Origin: Campylobacteraceae bacterium
Lineage (GTDB): Bacteria > Campylobacterota > Campylobacteria > Campylobacterales > Sulfurovaceae
NCBI GenBank assembly: GCA_027079365.1
Contig: JALWVW010000054.1
Location: forward strand, 1-7,838
Direction of reading: 5' to 3'
Length of the DNA: 7,838 nucleotides
In this document: piece after piece, positions 1 to 5,644 of the stretch
How the letters are laid out: the number at the start of each line of letters is the position of its first letter
Position numbering within the stretch: the stretch's first letter is position 1
Translations under genes and position numbers: made by a program
Notes under the pieces: generated by a model
What the model was told of the DNA's origin: nothing
What the model saw: only the letters and a program-made list of their open reading frames with translations
Databases searched by the model: none

Positions 1-700
1 ATTCAAAATATTTTCCAGTATCTTTTGTGTATCTGATCATTGGAGTCAGTTTTGCTGTTGGGATTCTTCCATGTCTTGCCAAATCTTTTCTTGTATCTGT
101 ACCTTTATAAAACTTTGATACTCTTGCATCAGTGATTTGGATATCATCATCATATATAGCTTCTGTGATATCATTGAGTGATGCAACAACACTTTTGTCG
201 TAACTCTCCAACTCTATATCGCTTTTTTTGATTTTTGGTAATGCTGTAGTTATTGGCTTCTTCTCACTTGACCATTTTGCAAATCCACCATTTAAAAGTG
301 CTGTATTTTGAACACCATAAAGCCACAGATTCCATATCCCACTTGCGGCATCTGCAAAATCTTTATTTTTAGTCCCCGCACTATAAAATACCACTACATT
401 ATCTTCTGTTACTCCAGCATTTTGTAGCATCTCTTGCACTTGATTGATTGTGTTTGGTAGCTTAGGTATATTTCCAAGTTTACCTTGAAACCAAGTTTTC
501 TTAGGATAATTAACAGCACCTTTTATATGTCCTTTTTTATAGGCATCCGCTTTTCTTGTATCAACTACAACTAAATTTTTATCATTGATATTCTCTTTTA
601 GCCACTGTGTTGAGGCTATGTGATTTGTTGGAACCTCTAAAGCAAACATCACTGATGTTGTTGCTATGACCATACTTACTTTTTTGATTAAACTTTTCAT
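1..700 (-). CDS. Exported tandem-domain rhodanese (sulfurtransferase), 3' end cut by window
   Basis: The reading frame is open from an ATG at 700 to the left edge, giving 233 residues with no stop. Residues 1-20 form a signal peptide (basic start, hydrophobic core, likely cleavage after VMFA), so the enzyme should act in the periplasm. A first rhodanese domain follows: VVDTR near 45-49 and GHIKGAV near 57-63. At the active-loop position the sequence is FYSAGTKN (about 105-112), so Ser107 stands where a catalytic Cys would be. A second rhodanese domain begins near 190 (ITDAR, then RHGRIPTAKLTP); its active-site Cys lies outside the window. In two-domain rhodaneses the N-terminal half is usually inactive and the C-terminal half carries the Cys, which fits. 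The family moves sulfane sulfur from thiosulfate or similar donors to thiophilic acceptors. An AAAAGGG ribosome site lies 6 bases before the ATG and overlaps the stop of the upstream gene. It is third in the DUF302/Met-rich operon. Confidence 0.88.
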   Translation of the reverse strand, partial: MKSLIKKVSMVIATTSVMFALEVPTNHIASTQWLKENINDKNLVVVDTRKADAYKKGHIKGAVNYPKKTWFQGKLGNIPKLPNTINQVQEMLQNAGVTEDNVVVFYSAGTKNKDFADAASGIWNLWLYGVQNTALLNGGFAKWSSEKKPITTALPKIKKSDIELESYDKSVVASLNDITEAIYDDDIQITDARVSKFYKGTDTRKDLARHGRIPTAKLTPMIRYTKDTGKYFE

Positions 701-711
701 TTTTTGCCCTT

Positions 712-990
712 TTACTTTAATTTTTCAATAATTGTATTGACTACTTTTTGTTGATTCTCATCACTCATGTCGGTTGTCCCATTTTCCACTAAAGATAGTA
801 CAATCTTTGGAATCAATTCTACTCTTTTATTTTCAGGAAGCTTTTTCACCATCATTTTGGTGCATTTGGGATACAGCTCTTCCATATCCATATTTTGCAT
901 CATTTTAGACATCATGTCTTTCATCACATTATCTATAGATTGTGCTTTATCTTCAGAAGCAATTTTTTCCATCATTTCATTCATCATCAT
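712..990 (-). CDS. Small methionine-rich protein of unknown function
   Basis: This 92-residue protein has 15 Met, most in doublets in the first half (MM at 1-3, 6-7, 26-27, 30-31 and 46-47), one Cys (Cys43, in ELYPKCTKMM) and a helical, charged second half. It has no signal peptide or membrane segment, so it should be cytoplasmic. I do not recognise a named family. Met doublets plus a Cys could bind a soft metal such as Cu(I) or serve as oxidisable residues; this is inference. The start is uncertain: three consecutive ATGs lie only 3, 6 and 9 bases after the AAGGA site at 994-998, so the second or third ATG may be used. It lies 11 bases after the DUF302 gene and 11 bases before the rhodanese gene, so it is almost certainly co-transcribed with both. 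Confidence 0.75.
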   Translation of the reverse strand: MMMNEMMEKIASEDKAQSIDNVMKDMMSKMMQNMDMEELYPKCTKMMVKKLPENKRVELIPKIVLSLVENGTTDMSDENQQKVVNTIIEKLK

Positions 991-1001
991 TTATCCTTCA
1001 T

Positions 1002-1382
1002 TTACCATTTTTCAATCATAGATTTTATATCAGAATATAAACCTAAAATATCTTTTTTTAATTCTTCGTCACACCCTAATATCTCTAGCTGAACAGTTAA
1101 ATCAGGAGTGGAAATATAACTAACCCCATCTTTTTCATAGACACTTATTCTGCAAGGCATAAGAATATTTAGTTCTGGCTGTGTGTTGAGCAAATTTTGG
1201 GCAACATTGCCACGACACAGTTCAAATACACTTGCATACTCTTTTATCTCAAATCCGTTTTGTGGTAAATTTTGAGAAAATGGAAATGTATGTTTGAGCG
1301 TAAGATTTATCTCTCTAGCATCTTGTTCTATTTTATTTTCTATCGATTTACAATCTAATTTTGATTTATGTATAAAAATCAT
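1002..1382 (-). CDS. DUF302 domain protein
   Basis: The protein has 126 residues and no signal peptide. The DUF302 core spans roughly residues 35-95: a hydrophobic start (FEIKEYASVFELC, 44-56), a helix ending in a Q-P-E-L stretch, then the family's hallmark MPCRISVYE (75-83) followed by DGVSYIST. Cys residues at 11, 56, 77 and 103 are notable; Cys77 in the PCR motif is the conserved one. The biochemical role of DUF302 is unknown; the domain is common in sulfur-oxidising and metal-exposed bacteria. It is the first gene of the leftward operon. AAGGAG at 1388-1393 lies 5 bases before the ATG, and the promoter is overlapped by operator copy 1. Family assignment rests on the PCR-x-VYE motif and length, with no database search. 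Confidence 0.8.
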   Translation of the reverse strand: MIFIHKSKLDCKSIENKIEQDAREINLTLKHTFPFSQNLPQNGFEIKEYASVFELCRGNVAQNLLNTQPELNILMPCRISVYEKDGVSYISTPDLTVQLEILGCDEELKKDILGLYSDIKSMIEKW

Positions 1383-1399
1383 TTTACTCCTTCTATTCC

Positions 1400-1410
1400 T
1401 ATAAGTTATA
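1400..1410 (-). promoter_or_regulatory. Candidate -10 region for the DUF302 operon
   Basis: On the minus strand TATAAC (1410-1405) runs into TTATAG (1405-1400), 18-28 bases upstream of the DUF302 start codon. Either could be the -10 hexamer. Operator copy 1 ends 4 bases upstream of it, covering the spacer and -35 region, so a bound repressor would block polymerase. The exact hexamer is not certain. Confidence 0.45.
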
Positions 1411-1414
1411 ATTT

Positions 1415-1434
1415 ATTTAGCTAATTTGCTAAAT
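1415..1434. promoter_or_regulatory. Operator copy 1, near-perfect palindrome (putative ArsR site)
   Basis: ATTTAGC-N6-GCTAAAT is a 20-base palindrome with perfect 7-base arms and a single mismatched pair inside the N6. It lies just upstream of the leftward promoter and is followed directly by TGATTAA. A related site (copy 2) is 58 bases away over the divergent promoter. Its position and dyad symmetry fit a dimeric winged-helix repressor; the ArsR protein encoded alongside is the obvious binder (inference). Confidence 0.7.
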
Positions 1435-1472
1435 TGATTAAAAGTATATATGATTAAACTTAAATAGAAGTT

Positions 1473-1492
1473 AATTAGCAAAATTACTAAAT
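1473..1492. promoter_or_regulatory. Operator copy 2, degenerate copy of the palindrome
   Basis: AATTAGCAAAATTACTAAAT matches the complement of copy 1 at 16 of 20 positions, keeps the TTAGC and CTAAAT arms and, like copy 1, is followed by TGATTAA. It lies about 10-15 bases upstream of the arsR -10, over the -35 region, so binding there would give autorepression. Its symmetry is poorer than copy 1, suggesting weaker binding and later shut-off of arsR. Confidence 0.6.
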
Positions 1493-1502
1493 GATTAATT
1501 TT

Positions 1503-1527
1503 TATGATACAATACATAAAATAAGGG
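1503..1527 (+). promoter_or_regulatory. arsR -10 candidates and ribosome binding site
   Basis: TATGAT (1503-1508) or the overlapping TACAAT (1508-1513) is the best -10 for arsR; no convincing -35 is present, as is usual in Campylobacterota. AAGGG at 1523-1527 lies 9 bases before the ATG at 1537 and fixes that start. Confidence 0.45.
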
Positions 1528-1536
1528 ATTACTATT

Positions 1537-1902
1537 ATGCTAAACGTGGAACAAAAAATAAAGATTTTTAAAGCACTAGGGAATGAAACAAGATTTTTAA
1601 TATTCAAGAATGTATTTACAGGAGGCTATGCTTGTTCTATTGATGAAAAAAAACCAAAAGAGGATATTATCGCTCAAGCCACTTGTGTCACAACTATTGC
1701 GGAACATTTTGATTTTGCACTTCCAACAATATCAAGACACCTTAAAGAGTTAAAAGATGCAAATATTATAAAAATGACAAAAAAGTCAAATAAGATTTAT
1801 ATAGAACCAAACCCTGAAATTATTCAAGAATTAGCTTCTTGTTTTACAACTCTTGTTGATAATTATACTGATACTACTTTTCAATTCGATAATACCAAGT
1901 AA
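1537..1902 (+). CDS. ArsR-family winged-helix repressor with an extended Cys-containing loop
   Basis: This 121-residue ArsR/SmtB-type regulator shows LGNETRFLIF (14-23, helix 2), then TTIAEHFDFALPTISRHLKEL (52-72, the helix-turn-helix), a short wing (about 78-90) and a C-terminal dimer helix (93-108). The loop between the second and third helices is about 18 residues longer than in typical family members and carries Cys33 and Cys50. Cys50-Val51 aligns with the start of the CVC metal motif of E. coli ArsR, but the second Cys is Thr52. Cys102 sits in the last helix, where the sulfide sensors SqrR and BigR place one of their two reactive Cys. The ligand could therefore be a metal(loid) or reactive sulfur; the rhodanese next door favours sulfur (inference). 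It is transcribed divergently from the DUF302 operon and probably controls both promoters. Confidence 0.85.
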   Translation: MLNVEQKIKIFKALGNETRFLIFKNVFTGGYACSIDEKKPKEDIIAQATCVTTIAEHFDFALPTISRHLKELKDANIIKMTKKSNKIYIEPNPEIIQELASCFTTLVDNYTDTTFQFDNTK

Positions 1903-1949
1903 GTGTGCTTATAGCGGGTATGCTGATTGCCATTCGGTCAGGGGGCTGA
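1902..1949 (+). pseudogene. Possible C-terminal remnant of a membrane protein
   Basis: One frame across the junction reads SVLIAGMLIAIRSGG then TGA at 1947-1949. It looks like the end of a transmembrane helix followed by a short basic tail, and its codons have the GC-richer character of the right-hand DNA. It has no start or body in the window: upstream it runs into the arsR 3' end in another frame. It could be the tail of a gene truncated when the AT-rich segment joined. At 15 residues chance is a real alternative. Confidence 0.25.
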
Positions 1950-2005
1950 ACCCATAACTGCGGAGACAGACGATGATATCTCACACAACAACACCAGTAA
2001 CACTC
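1903..2005. other. Composition junction and short intergenic region
   Basis: The sequence switches here from strongly AT-rich (left) to GC-richer (right). No tRNA, inverted-repeat end or clear terminator is visible, so the mechanism of joining is not shown. The two flanking genes (arsR and chaA) converge on this gap. It may be the edge of a horizontally acquired module or, if the data are from a metagenome, an assembly join. Confidence 0.5.
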
Positions 2006-3082
2006 TCACACAAACAGCAAAAAGCAAAATAGTGCGAAGAGTACCACATGCAGGAAGCCTTCGAGCATGTTGGTCTCGCCGTCACTGAAGTTGATCATGC
2101 TGACCAGTAGGGTCAGTCCCAGCATCACACCCTGTATCGGTGTGAGTCCTAATGTGATCTCTAGTCCTGTCATCATGCCGATAACAATTACTGCTGGGAT
2201 CGTGAGCAGTACCGTAGCCAGAGAGGCACCTAGGGCGATATTGATCACTGTCTGCATACGGTTGTCCAGGGCTGCCCTGACGGCAGTGATCAGCTCTGGA
2301 GCAGCAGAGATCACTGCTACGCCTACGGCACCCAGTGCCATAGGAAGCCCGAGATACTCAATATCGTTGCCCATAAATACTGCCAGTATCTCAGAAAGCA
2401 GCCCGATCATCACAATAGAGATAAGCAGCAGTAGCGTGTGATAGAGTGCATTGATCTCACCGTGGCTATGCAGATGGGTCTCCTCCACAACACCCTCTGC
2501 TTTGTACTGGAAGAAGTATCTGTGGTCCTTGAGCTGAATACGGGTAAAGACCAGATAGAGAAGAATGAAAATCACCACATTGAAAAGCATGAAAGCATCA
2601 TAGCGTACAGGATCGATAAAATCAGGAATCACCATCGCTACTCCCAGTGCCACCATCAGCATCGAGAGATAGGTATTGGAGGAGTCCACATTGTAGGCCT
2701 GCTCCCCGTATTTGAGTCCACCCACGATCGCGGCAAAGCCCAGTAGACCATTGATATCTAACATGATCGCAGAGTAGATCGTATCTCTGGCCAGTGTAGG
2801 ATTGTTCTCGTGCAGCATCATGATAGAGATGATCACGATCTCCACCACTACTGCGCTCATGGTCAGAATCATGGTGCCATAGGGTTCACCAAACTTCTCT
2901 GCCAACAGCTCTGCATGGTGTGCTACACTCATAGAGCTATAGATGATCACAGAGAAGATCACCCCAAACCCCAACATATTACCCCACAGTGTCTCTGCCA
3001 GTACATGCTCGTAGGTACCGAACAGTACCAGCGCAATAATCGACAGAAACAACGGATATTCCCTAAAAAATACTGTCAACAT
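2006..3082 (-). CDS. chaA: ChaA-type Ca2+(Na+)/H+ antiporter
   Basis: This is a 358-residue polytopic inner-membrane protein of the CaCA (calcium/cation antiporter) superfamily, close in length to E. coli ChaA (366). Both signature alpha repeats are present. The first has HHAELLAEKFGEPYGT (55-70) with the acidic Glu81 in the following helix; the second has ISAAPELITAVRAALDN (258-274) leading into NIALGASLAT (281-290). About ten or eleven hydrophobic segments can be drawn. A central polar loop near 181-212 includes a small His cluster (HLHSHGE, 203-209), possibly a metal- or pH-sensing patch. Known members export Ca2+, Na+ or K+ in exchange for protons and help in alkaline or salt stress. Its ATG directly follows the TAA of the upstream gene, and its ribosome site (AAGGTG) lies inside that gene, so translation is probably coupled. 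Confidence 0.9.
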   Translation of the reverse strand: MLTVFFREYPLFLSIIALVLFGTYEHVLAETLWGNMLGFGVIFSVIIYSSMSVAHHAELLAEKFGEPYGTMILTMSAVVVEIVIISIMMLHENNPTLARDTIYSAIMLDINGLLGFAAIVGGLKYGEQAYNVDSSNTYLSMLMVALGVAMVIPDFIDPVRYDAFMLFNVVIFILLYLVFTRIQLKDHRYFFQYKAEGVVEETHLHSHGEINALYHTLLLLISIVMIGLLSEILAVFMGNDIEYLGLPMALGAVGVAVISAAPELITAVRAALDNRMQTVINIALGASLATVLLTIPAVIVIGMMTGLEITLGLTPIQGVMLGLTLLVSMINFSDGETNMLEGFLHVVLFALFCFLLFV

Positions 3083-3733
3083 TTACACCTTGGTTAGCAC
3101 ATCATCGAAGTCTGCACCGACCAAGAAAAGGATCTCTCCGTTAAATCTATCCACACGGGGATCTCCCTTCTTCAATCTTTTTTTGAGCTTCTCTTTGATC
3201 TTTTTCTGTTTTTTCTTCTTCTTGATGTTGTGCAGTGCATAAAAATCGCTCAGCTCCAGCCACTCCTCCTGCTCCTCCACCGTATCAATATTGTCAACCT
3301 CTATGGCTGCATCTGTCTCTTCCTTGCGTGGTTTATGCTCCAGCTGGAGACTATAGAGCATCTTCATCTCTCCAAATGCCTCCTTGAGCAGCTCCACCTC
3401 TCCTCTGAGCGTGGAAGTGATCATCTTATTGGTTTCTTTGAGGTCAGTGATTGTCTCCCTCAGGATAGTAATCGTCTCATCTTTGGCCAAGAGCAGCTTC
3501 TCCTGCTGTGCATCATTGATACCATTTTGCACCACTGCCCGCTTGCCAGAAGTCGCACCCGATGTATGGTTGTCACTGCCACCTACTGTGGCACTCTTTT
3601 TGTCAAGCACAATAAAAATCTTACCACCAATATTACGCGAAGTGAGGATGCCTTTTTTGATCTTGGCATAGACTGCCTGCCTAGAGATACCCATCTTGGC
3701 GGCATAGTCTGCCGGCTTTATCAAATTTCCCAT
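3083..3733 (-). CDS. Helix-turn-helix / coiled-coil protein, function unknown
   Basis: This 216-residue soluble protein has clear modular build. Residues 4-44 resemble a MerR/excisionase-like helix-turn-helix (ADYAAKMGISRQAVYAKIKKG followed by a short GGKIFIV wing). Residues 75-135 are a long heptad-type coiled coil, 150-162 an acidic patch, 163-170 LSDFYALH, then an extremely Lys-rich stretch (171-189) and a folded tail (192-216). The first half recalls the Campylobacterota DUF3972-like proteins, but I cannot confirm membership. The layout suggests a DNA- or nucleic-acid-binding oligomer. It lies directly upstream of chaA with stop and start codons abutting, so the two are co-translated and may be functionally tied, for example as regulator of the antiporter operon. 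AGGGG lies just upstream of the ATG, within a perfect 8-base inverted repeat region. Confidence 0.8.
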   Translation of the reverse strand: MGNLIKPADYAAKMGISRQAVYAKIKKGILTSRNIGGKIFIVLDKKSATVGGSDNHTSGATSGKRAVVQNGINDAQQEKLLLAKDETITILRETITDLKETNKMITSTLRGEVELLKEAFGEMKMLYSLQLEHKPRKEETDAAIEVDNIDTVEEQEEWLELSDFYALHNIKKKKKQKKIKEKLKKRLKKGDPRVDRFNGEILFLVGADFDDVLTKV

Positions 3734-3741
3734 ATTTGCCC

Positions 3742-3769
3742 CTATGATTTACAAGTGTGTCAATCATAG
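3742..3769. promoter_or_regulatory. Perfect 8-base inverted repeat with extended -10 promoter (leftward)
   Basis: CTATGATT (3742-3749) and AATCATAG (3762-3769) are exact complements separated by 12 bases. On the minus strand the upstream arm is itself the -10 (TATGAT at 3768-3763, preceded by TG, giving TGCTATGAT), and the downstream arm touches the ribosome site of the 3733 gene. It could be an operator for the helix-turn-helix protein (autoregulation) or a leader hairpin masking the ribosome site. Confidence 0.5.
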
Positions 3770-3820
3770 CATAATGTTGATAAAACTTATTCTCCACCAA
3801 AGTACGGTTTAAGGGGTTTC

Positions 3821-4453
3821 TTAACGCTTGGTTCCATCCAGTACAGGCACAAAAAGGCAGGGCTCTATGGTCTCTGAGGTGATCCTGCCGTGTTGTTTGT
3901 AATAACGCGTGATGATCTGCAGTCCATCCTGATTGACCGGTGCGATCAGTATCCCACCTTCTGCCAGTTGTTCAAACAGAATATCGGGTACCTTGTCTGC
4001 GGTAGCAGAAAAGATGATGCGCTCATAGGGAGCATATTCCTTCCAGCCTCGCTGCCCATCATCATAGCGGGTGAAGATATTACTCAGCTCCAATGTTCGA
4101 AACCGCTCTTTGGCTTCACGAAGCAGTGGTTCGATCCGCTCGATCGTAAAGACACGCCTAACGATCCGTGAGAGGATCGCAGCCTGATACCCACTTCCGC
4201 AGCCGATCTCCAGTACACTGTCAACACCCTTGAGTTCCAGGTGTTGTGTCATCTTGGCTACAGTTAGCGGAGAGGAGATCCACTGCTCTGCCTGCATCGG
4301 AAGGGCATCCAGTTTGTAGGCCAGATGCTTGAACCCACCGGCCACAAAATGCTCTCTGTCAACCTCTAGAAATGCCTGCTTGACATAAGATTCCAGAGGG
4401 AATACTTTATCAATCTCTTCGACCATACGGTCAAGGTGGAAACTTTTTACCAT
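3821..4453 (-). CDS. pcm: Protein-L-isoaspartate O-methyltransferase
   Basis: This 210-residue cytosolic enzyme matches the usual length of the family. It transfers a methyl group from S-adenosylmethionine to L-isoaspartyl residues in aged proteins, starting their repair. The family motifs appear in order: QWISSPLTVAKMT (57-69), which corresponds to the usual QTIS-P-VA-MT substrate loop and keeps the catalytic Ser (Ser60); VLEIGCGSGYQ (80-90), the SAM-binding motif I; a short acidic segment DDGQRGW (131-137); and YERIIFSATADKVP (143-156) followed by LAEGGILIAPV (163-173). Position 58 is Trp where Thr is common. An in-frame stop just upstream makes the ATG at 4453 the first possible start, but its ribosome site is weak (GGGGAT, 11 bases away). 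Met10 is an alternative. It follows the YeeZ-like gene by 63 bases. Confidence 0.93.
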   Translation of the reverse strand: MVKSFHLDRMVEEIDKVFPLESYVKQAFLEVDREHFVAGGFKHLAYKLDALPMQAEQWISSPLTVAKMTQHLELKGVDSVLEIGCGSGYQAAILSRIVRRVFTIERIEPLLREAKERFRTLELSNIFTRYDDGQRGWKEYAPYERIIFSATADKVPDILFEQLAEGGILIAPVNQDGLQIITRYYKQHGRITSETIEPCLFVPVLDGTKR

Positions 4454-4516
4454 TGCTTATCTTTATCCCCAATATGTTTGCCGCATTTTATCCAAAACTC
4501 CGTAAAGAATGGGCTA

Positions 4517-5182
4517 TCAGACAGCCTTCTGCCAAAATCCCAGCACATCTGGATAGACAAAGCGGTATCCCAATGCTTCCTCTACTTCTCTACTGAGTAT
4601 CTCCTTGCCTCTAAGTATTGCTGAGCCAAAGCCCGTACCCGCAAAGCCAAATTTTTGTGCATTGGCAGCAAAGACCTGACTCTTTGGGTATTGCACCGGA
4701 GCCAGCACGTCCAGTACCGTATCTCTAGTCTCCTGCCTGATCACCGCCGTAATCACACCTATCACATCGTCACGATGCACATACCGACTCATGCTGTCAC
4801 GAGGCAGTGTCTTGCCAGCAGTATATTTGCCTGCGATCCGGTCGTATCCCATCAGCCCTCCCAGCCTTAGCACCACTGCATCCTTTCTGAACCTATACAC
4901 TAGGCGCTCCCCTGCCTGCACCATAGGCTTGTCATCATAGAAAGAGACAGAGCTCAGCAGTATCACCTGTGCATCAGCACGCAGAGAAGCAAGCACCTCT
5001 TCCAGTGTTGCCAGATAAGTACCACGGGGAGGGATCGCGATCACCAGTACACGGCATGCGCGTATCCTTTGCCTATCATCTGTGCACCTCTCTTTGGGAA
5101 TACACCATACCCCTGCGCTCTCCTGCTCCAGAGAGGCCTTGAGTGCTCCTCCCACCCAGCCACAGCCAAGTATAGCGACCAT
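4517..5182 (-). CDS. Short YeeZ-like NAD(P)-binding Rossmann protein (atypical SDR)
   Basis: A 221-residue protein begins with a dinucleotide-binding strand-turn-helix (VAILGCGWVGGAL, Gly6, Gly8 and Gly11). Further marks of the atypical short-chain dehydrogenase YeeZ group are VLVIAIPPRG (45-54), ILLSSVSFYDD (74-84; the SS-x-S-x-Y pattern resembles the SDR catalytic region), VVLRLGGLMGYDR (103-115), VHRDDV (135-140) and YRFVYPDVLGFW (206-217). E. coli YeeZ is about 50 residues longer, and no substrate is known for the group; a nucleoside-diphosphate-sugar-like ligand is often guessed. It starts 3 bases after the hxlR stop and has no strong ribosome site of its own, so it is probably translationally coupled to hxlR and part of the same electrophile-response operon. 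Confidence 0.75.
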   Translation of the reverse strand: MVAILGCGWVGGALKASLEQESAGVWCIPKERCTDDRQRIRACRVLVIAIPPRGTYLATLEEVLASLRADAQVILLSSVSFYDDKPMVQAGERLVYRFRKDAVVLRLGGLMGYDRIAGKYTAGKTLPRDSMSRYVHRDDVIGVITAVIRQETRDTVLDVLAPVQYPKSQVFAANAQKFGFAGTGFGSAILRGKEILSREVEEALGYRFVYPDVLGFWQKAV

Positions 5183-5185
5183 TCT

Positions 5186-5545
5186 CTACGCTTCGGTATC
5201 GCAGACGATTACCACACCCTGCGTTTTGGCAACCGCTTCACCCCATGCCTGCAGCTGCTGGAAAATAGGAATCAACGCTGCACCGCTTTGGGTGATTGTG
5301 TACTCCACCTTGGGTGGGACGACAGGATAGACTTTTCGACTGACCAGCCCATTTCTTTCCAGTTCTCGCAGGGTTTGGGTAAGCATCTTCTGTGTAATAC
5401 CGTTGATCTTCTTACGAATTTCACCATAACGTAGCGTCTCCTCACTAAGATAGTAGAGTACCAATGCCTTCCACCTGCCAGAGACCATATCAAGAGCAAA
5501 CTCAAAGGAGCATTGATAGGTTTTTTTATCTGTTTTCAGTGCCAT
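5186..5545 (-). CDS. HxlR-family winged-helix regulator (thiol redox type)
   Basis: I take the start at 5545, giving 119 residues, the usual size: an AAAAGGA site lies 5 bases upstream. A longer frame opening at 5695 would run through the nitroreductase start and is not credible. The fold shows Cys12 (YQCSFEFAL), DMVSGRWKALVLYYL (19-33), a helix-turn-helix with GITQKMLTQTLRELERNGLV (49-68), and a wing with PPKVEYTIT (77-85). A single Cys near residue 12 preceding the GRWK helix is the redox-sensing residue of HxlR members such as HypR and YodB of Bacillus, which respond to quinones, diamide or hypochlorite. A second Cys, Cys115, lies near the C-terminus. HypR and YodB both control nitroreductase-type genes, and here a nitroreductase diverges 99 bases away, which supports the same kind of control. 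Confidence 0.88.
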   Translation of the reverse strand: MALKTDKKTYQCSFEFALDMVSGRWKALVLYYLSEETLRYGEIRKKINGITQKMLTQTLRELERNGLVSRKVYPVVPPKVEYTITQSGAALIPIFQQLQAWGEAVAKTQGVVIVCDTEA

Positions 5546-5585
5546 TAGGTTCCTTTTGGTATGTATAGTACTTTTTAGATAGTTC

Positions 5586-5614
5586 TTGACATCATAGCAC
5601 ATATCTGATAAAGT
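5586..5614 (+). promoter_or_regulatory. Promoter of the nitroreductase gene
   Basis: A consensus -35 TTGACA (5586-5591) is followed, 17 bases on, by TAAAGT (5609-5614, four of six matches to TATAAT). This overlaps the divergent hxlR promoter, so one regulator bound between them could control both. AAGGAA (5634-5639) is the ribosome site, 5 bases before the ATG. Confidence 0.6.
5591..5599 (-). promoter_or_regulatory. Extended -10 promoter of hxlR
   Basis: Reading leftward, TGCTATGAT is an extended -10 (TG at 5599-5598, TATGAT at 5596-5591), 46 bases upstream of the hxlR start. The same nine bases form the -10 at 3763-3771. No good -35 is present. The element lies inside the nitroreductase promoter spacer. 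Confidence 0.55.
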
Positions 5615-5644
5615 TTCATCAATCACCAACGACAAGGAACACAT

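Noticed and set aside
1920..1975. tRNA-like stretch that could be an attachment site
   Set aside because: No cloverleaf, T-loop consensus or CCA end can be drawn.
1979..2013. Direct repeat TCTCACACAA (1979-1988 and 2004-2013) beside the junction, considered as a target-site duplication
   Set aside because: The second copy includes the chaA stop region, the copies are only 25 bases apart, and they do not bracket the AT-rich segment.
2067..2746. Plus-strand open frames inside chaA
   Set aside because: They are antisense shadows of a well-conserved membrane protein, with no ribosome sites or recognisable domains.
4463..4486. Seven-codon minus-strand leader ORF (MRQTYWG) just upstream of pcm
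   Set aside because: Too short, no ribosome site and no attenuator-like structure; chance is the simplest explanation.
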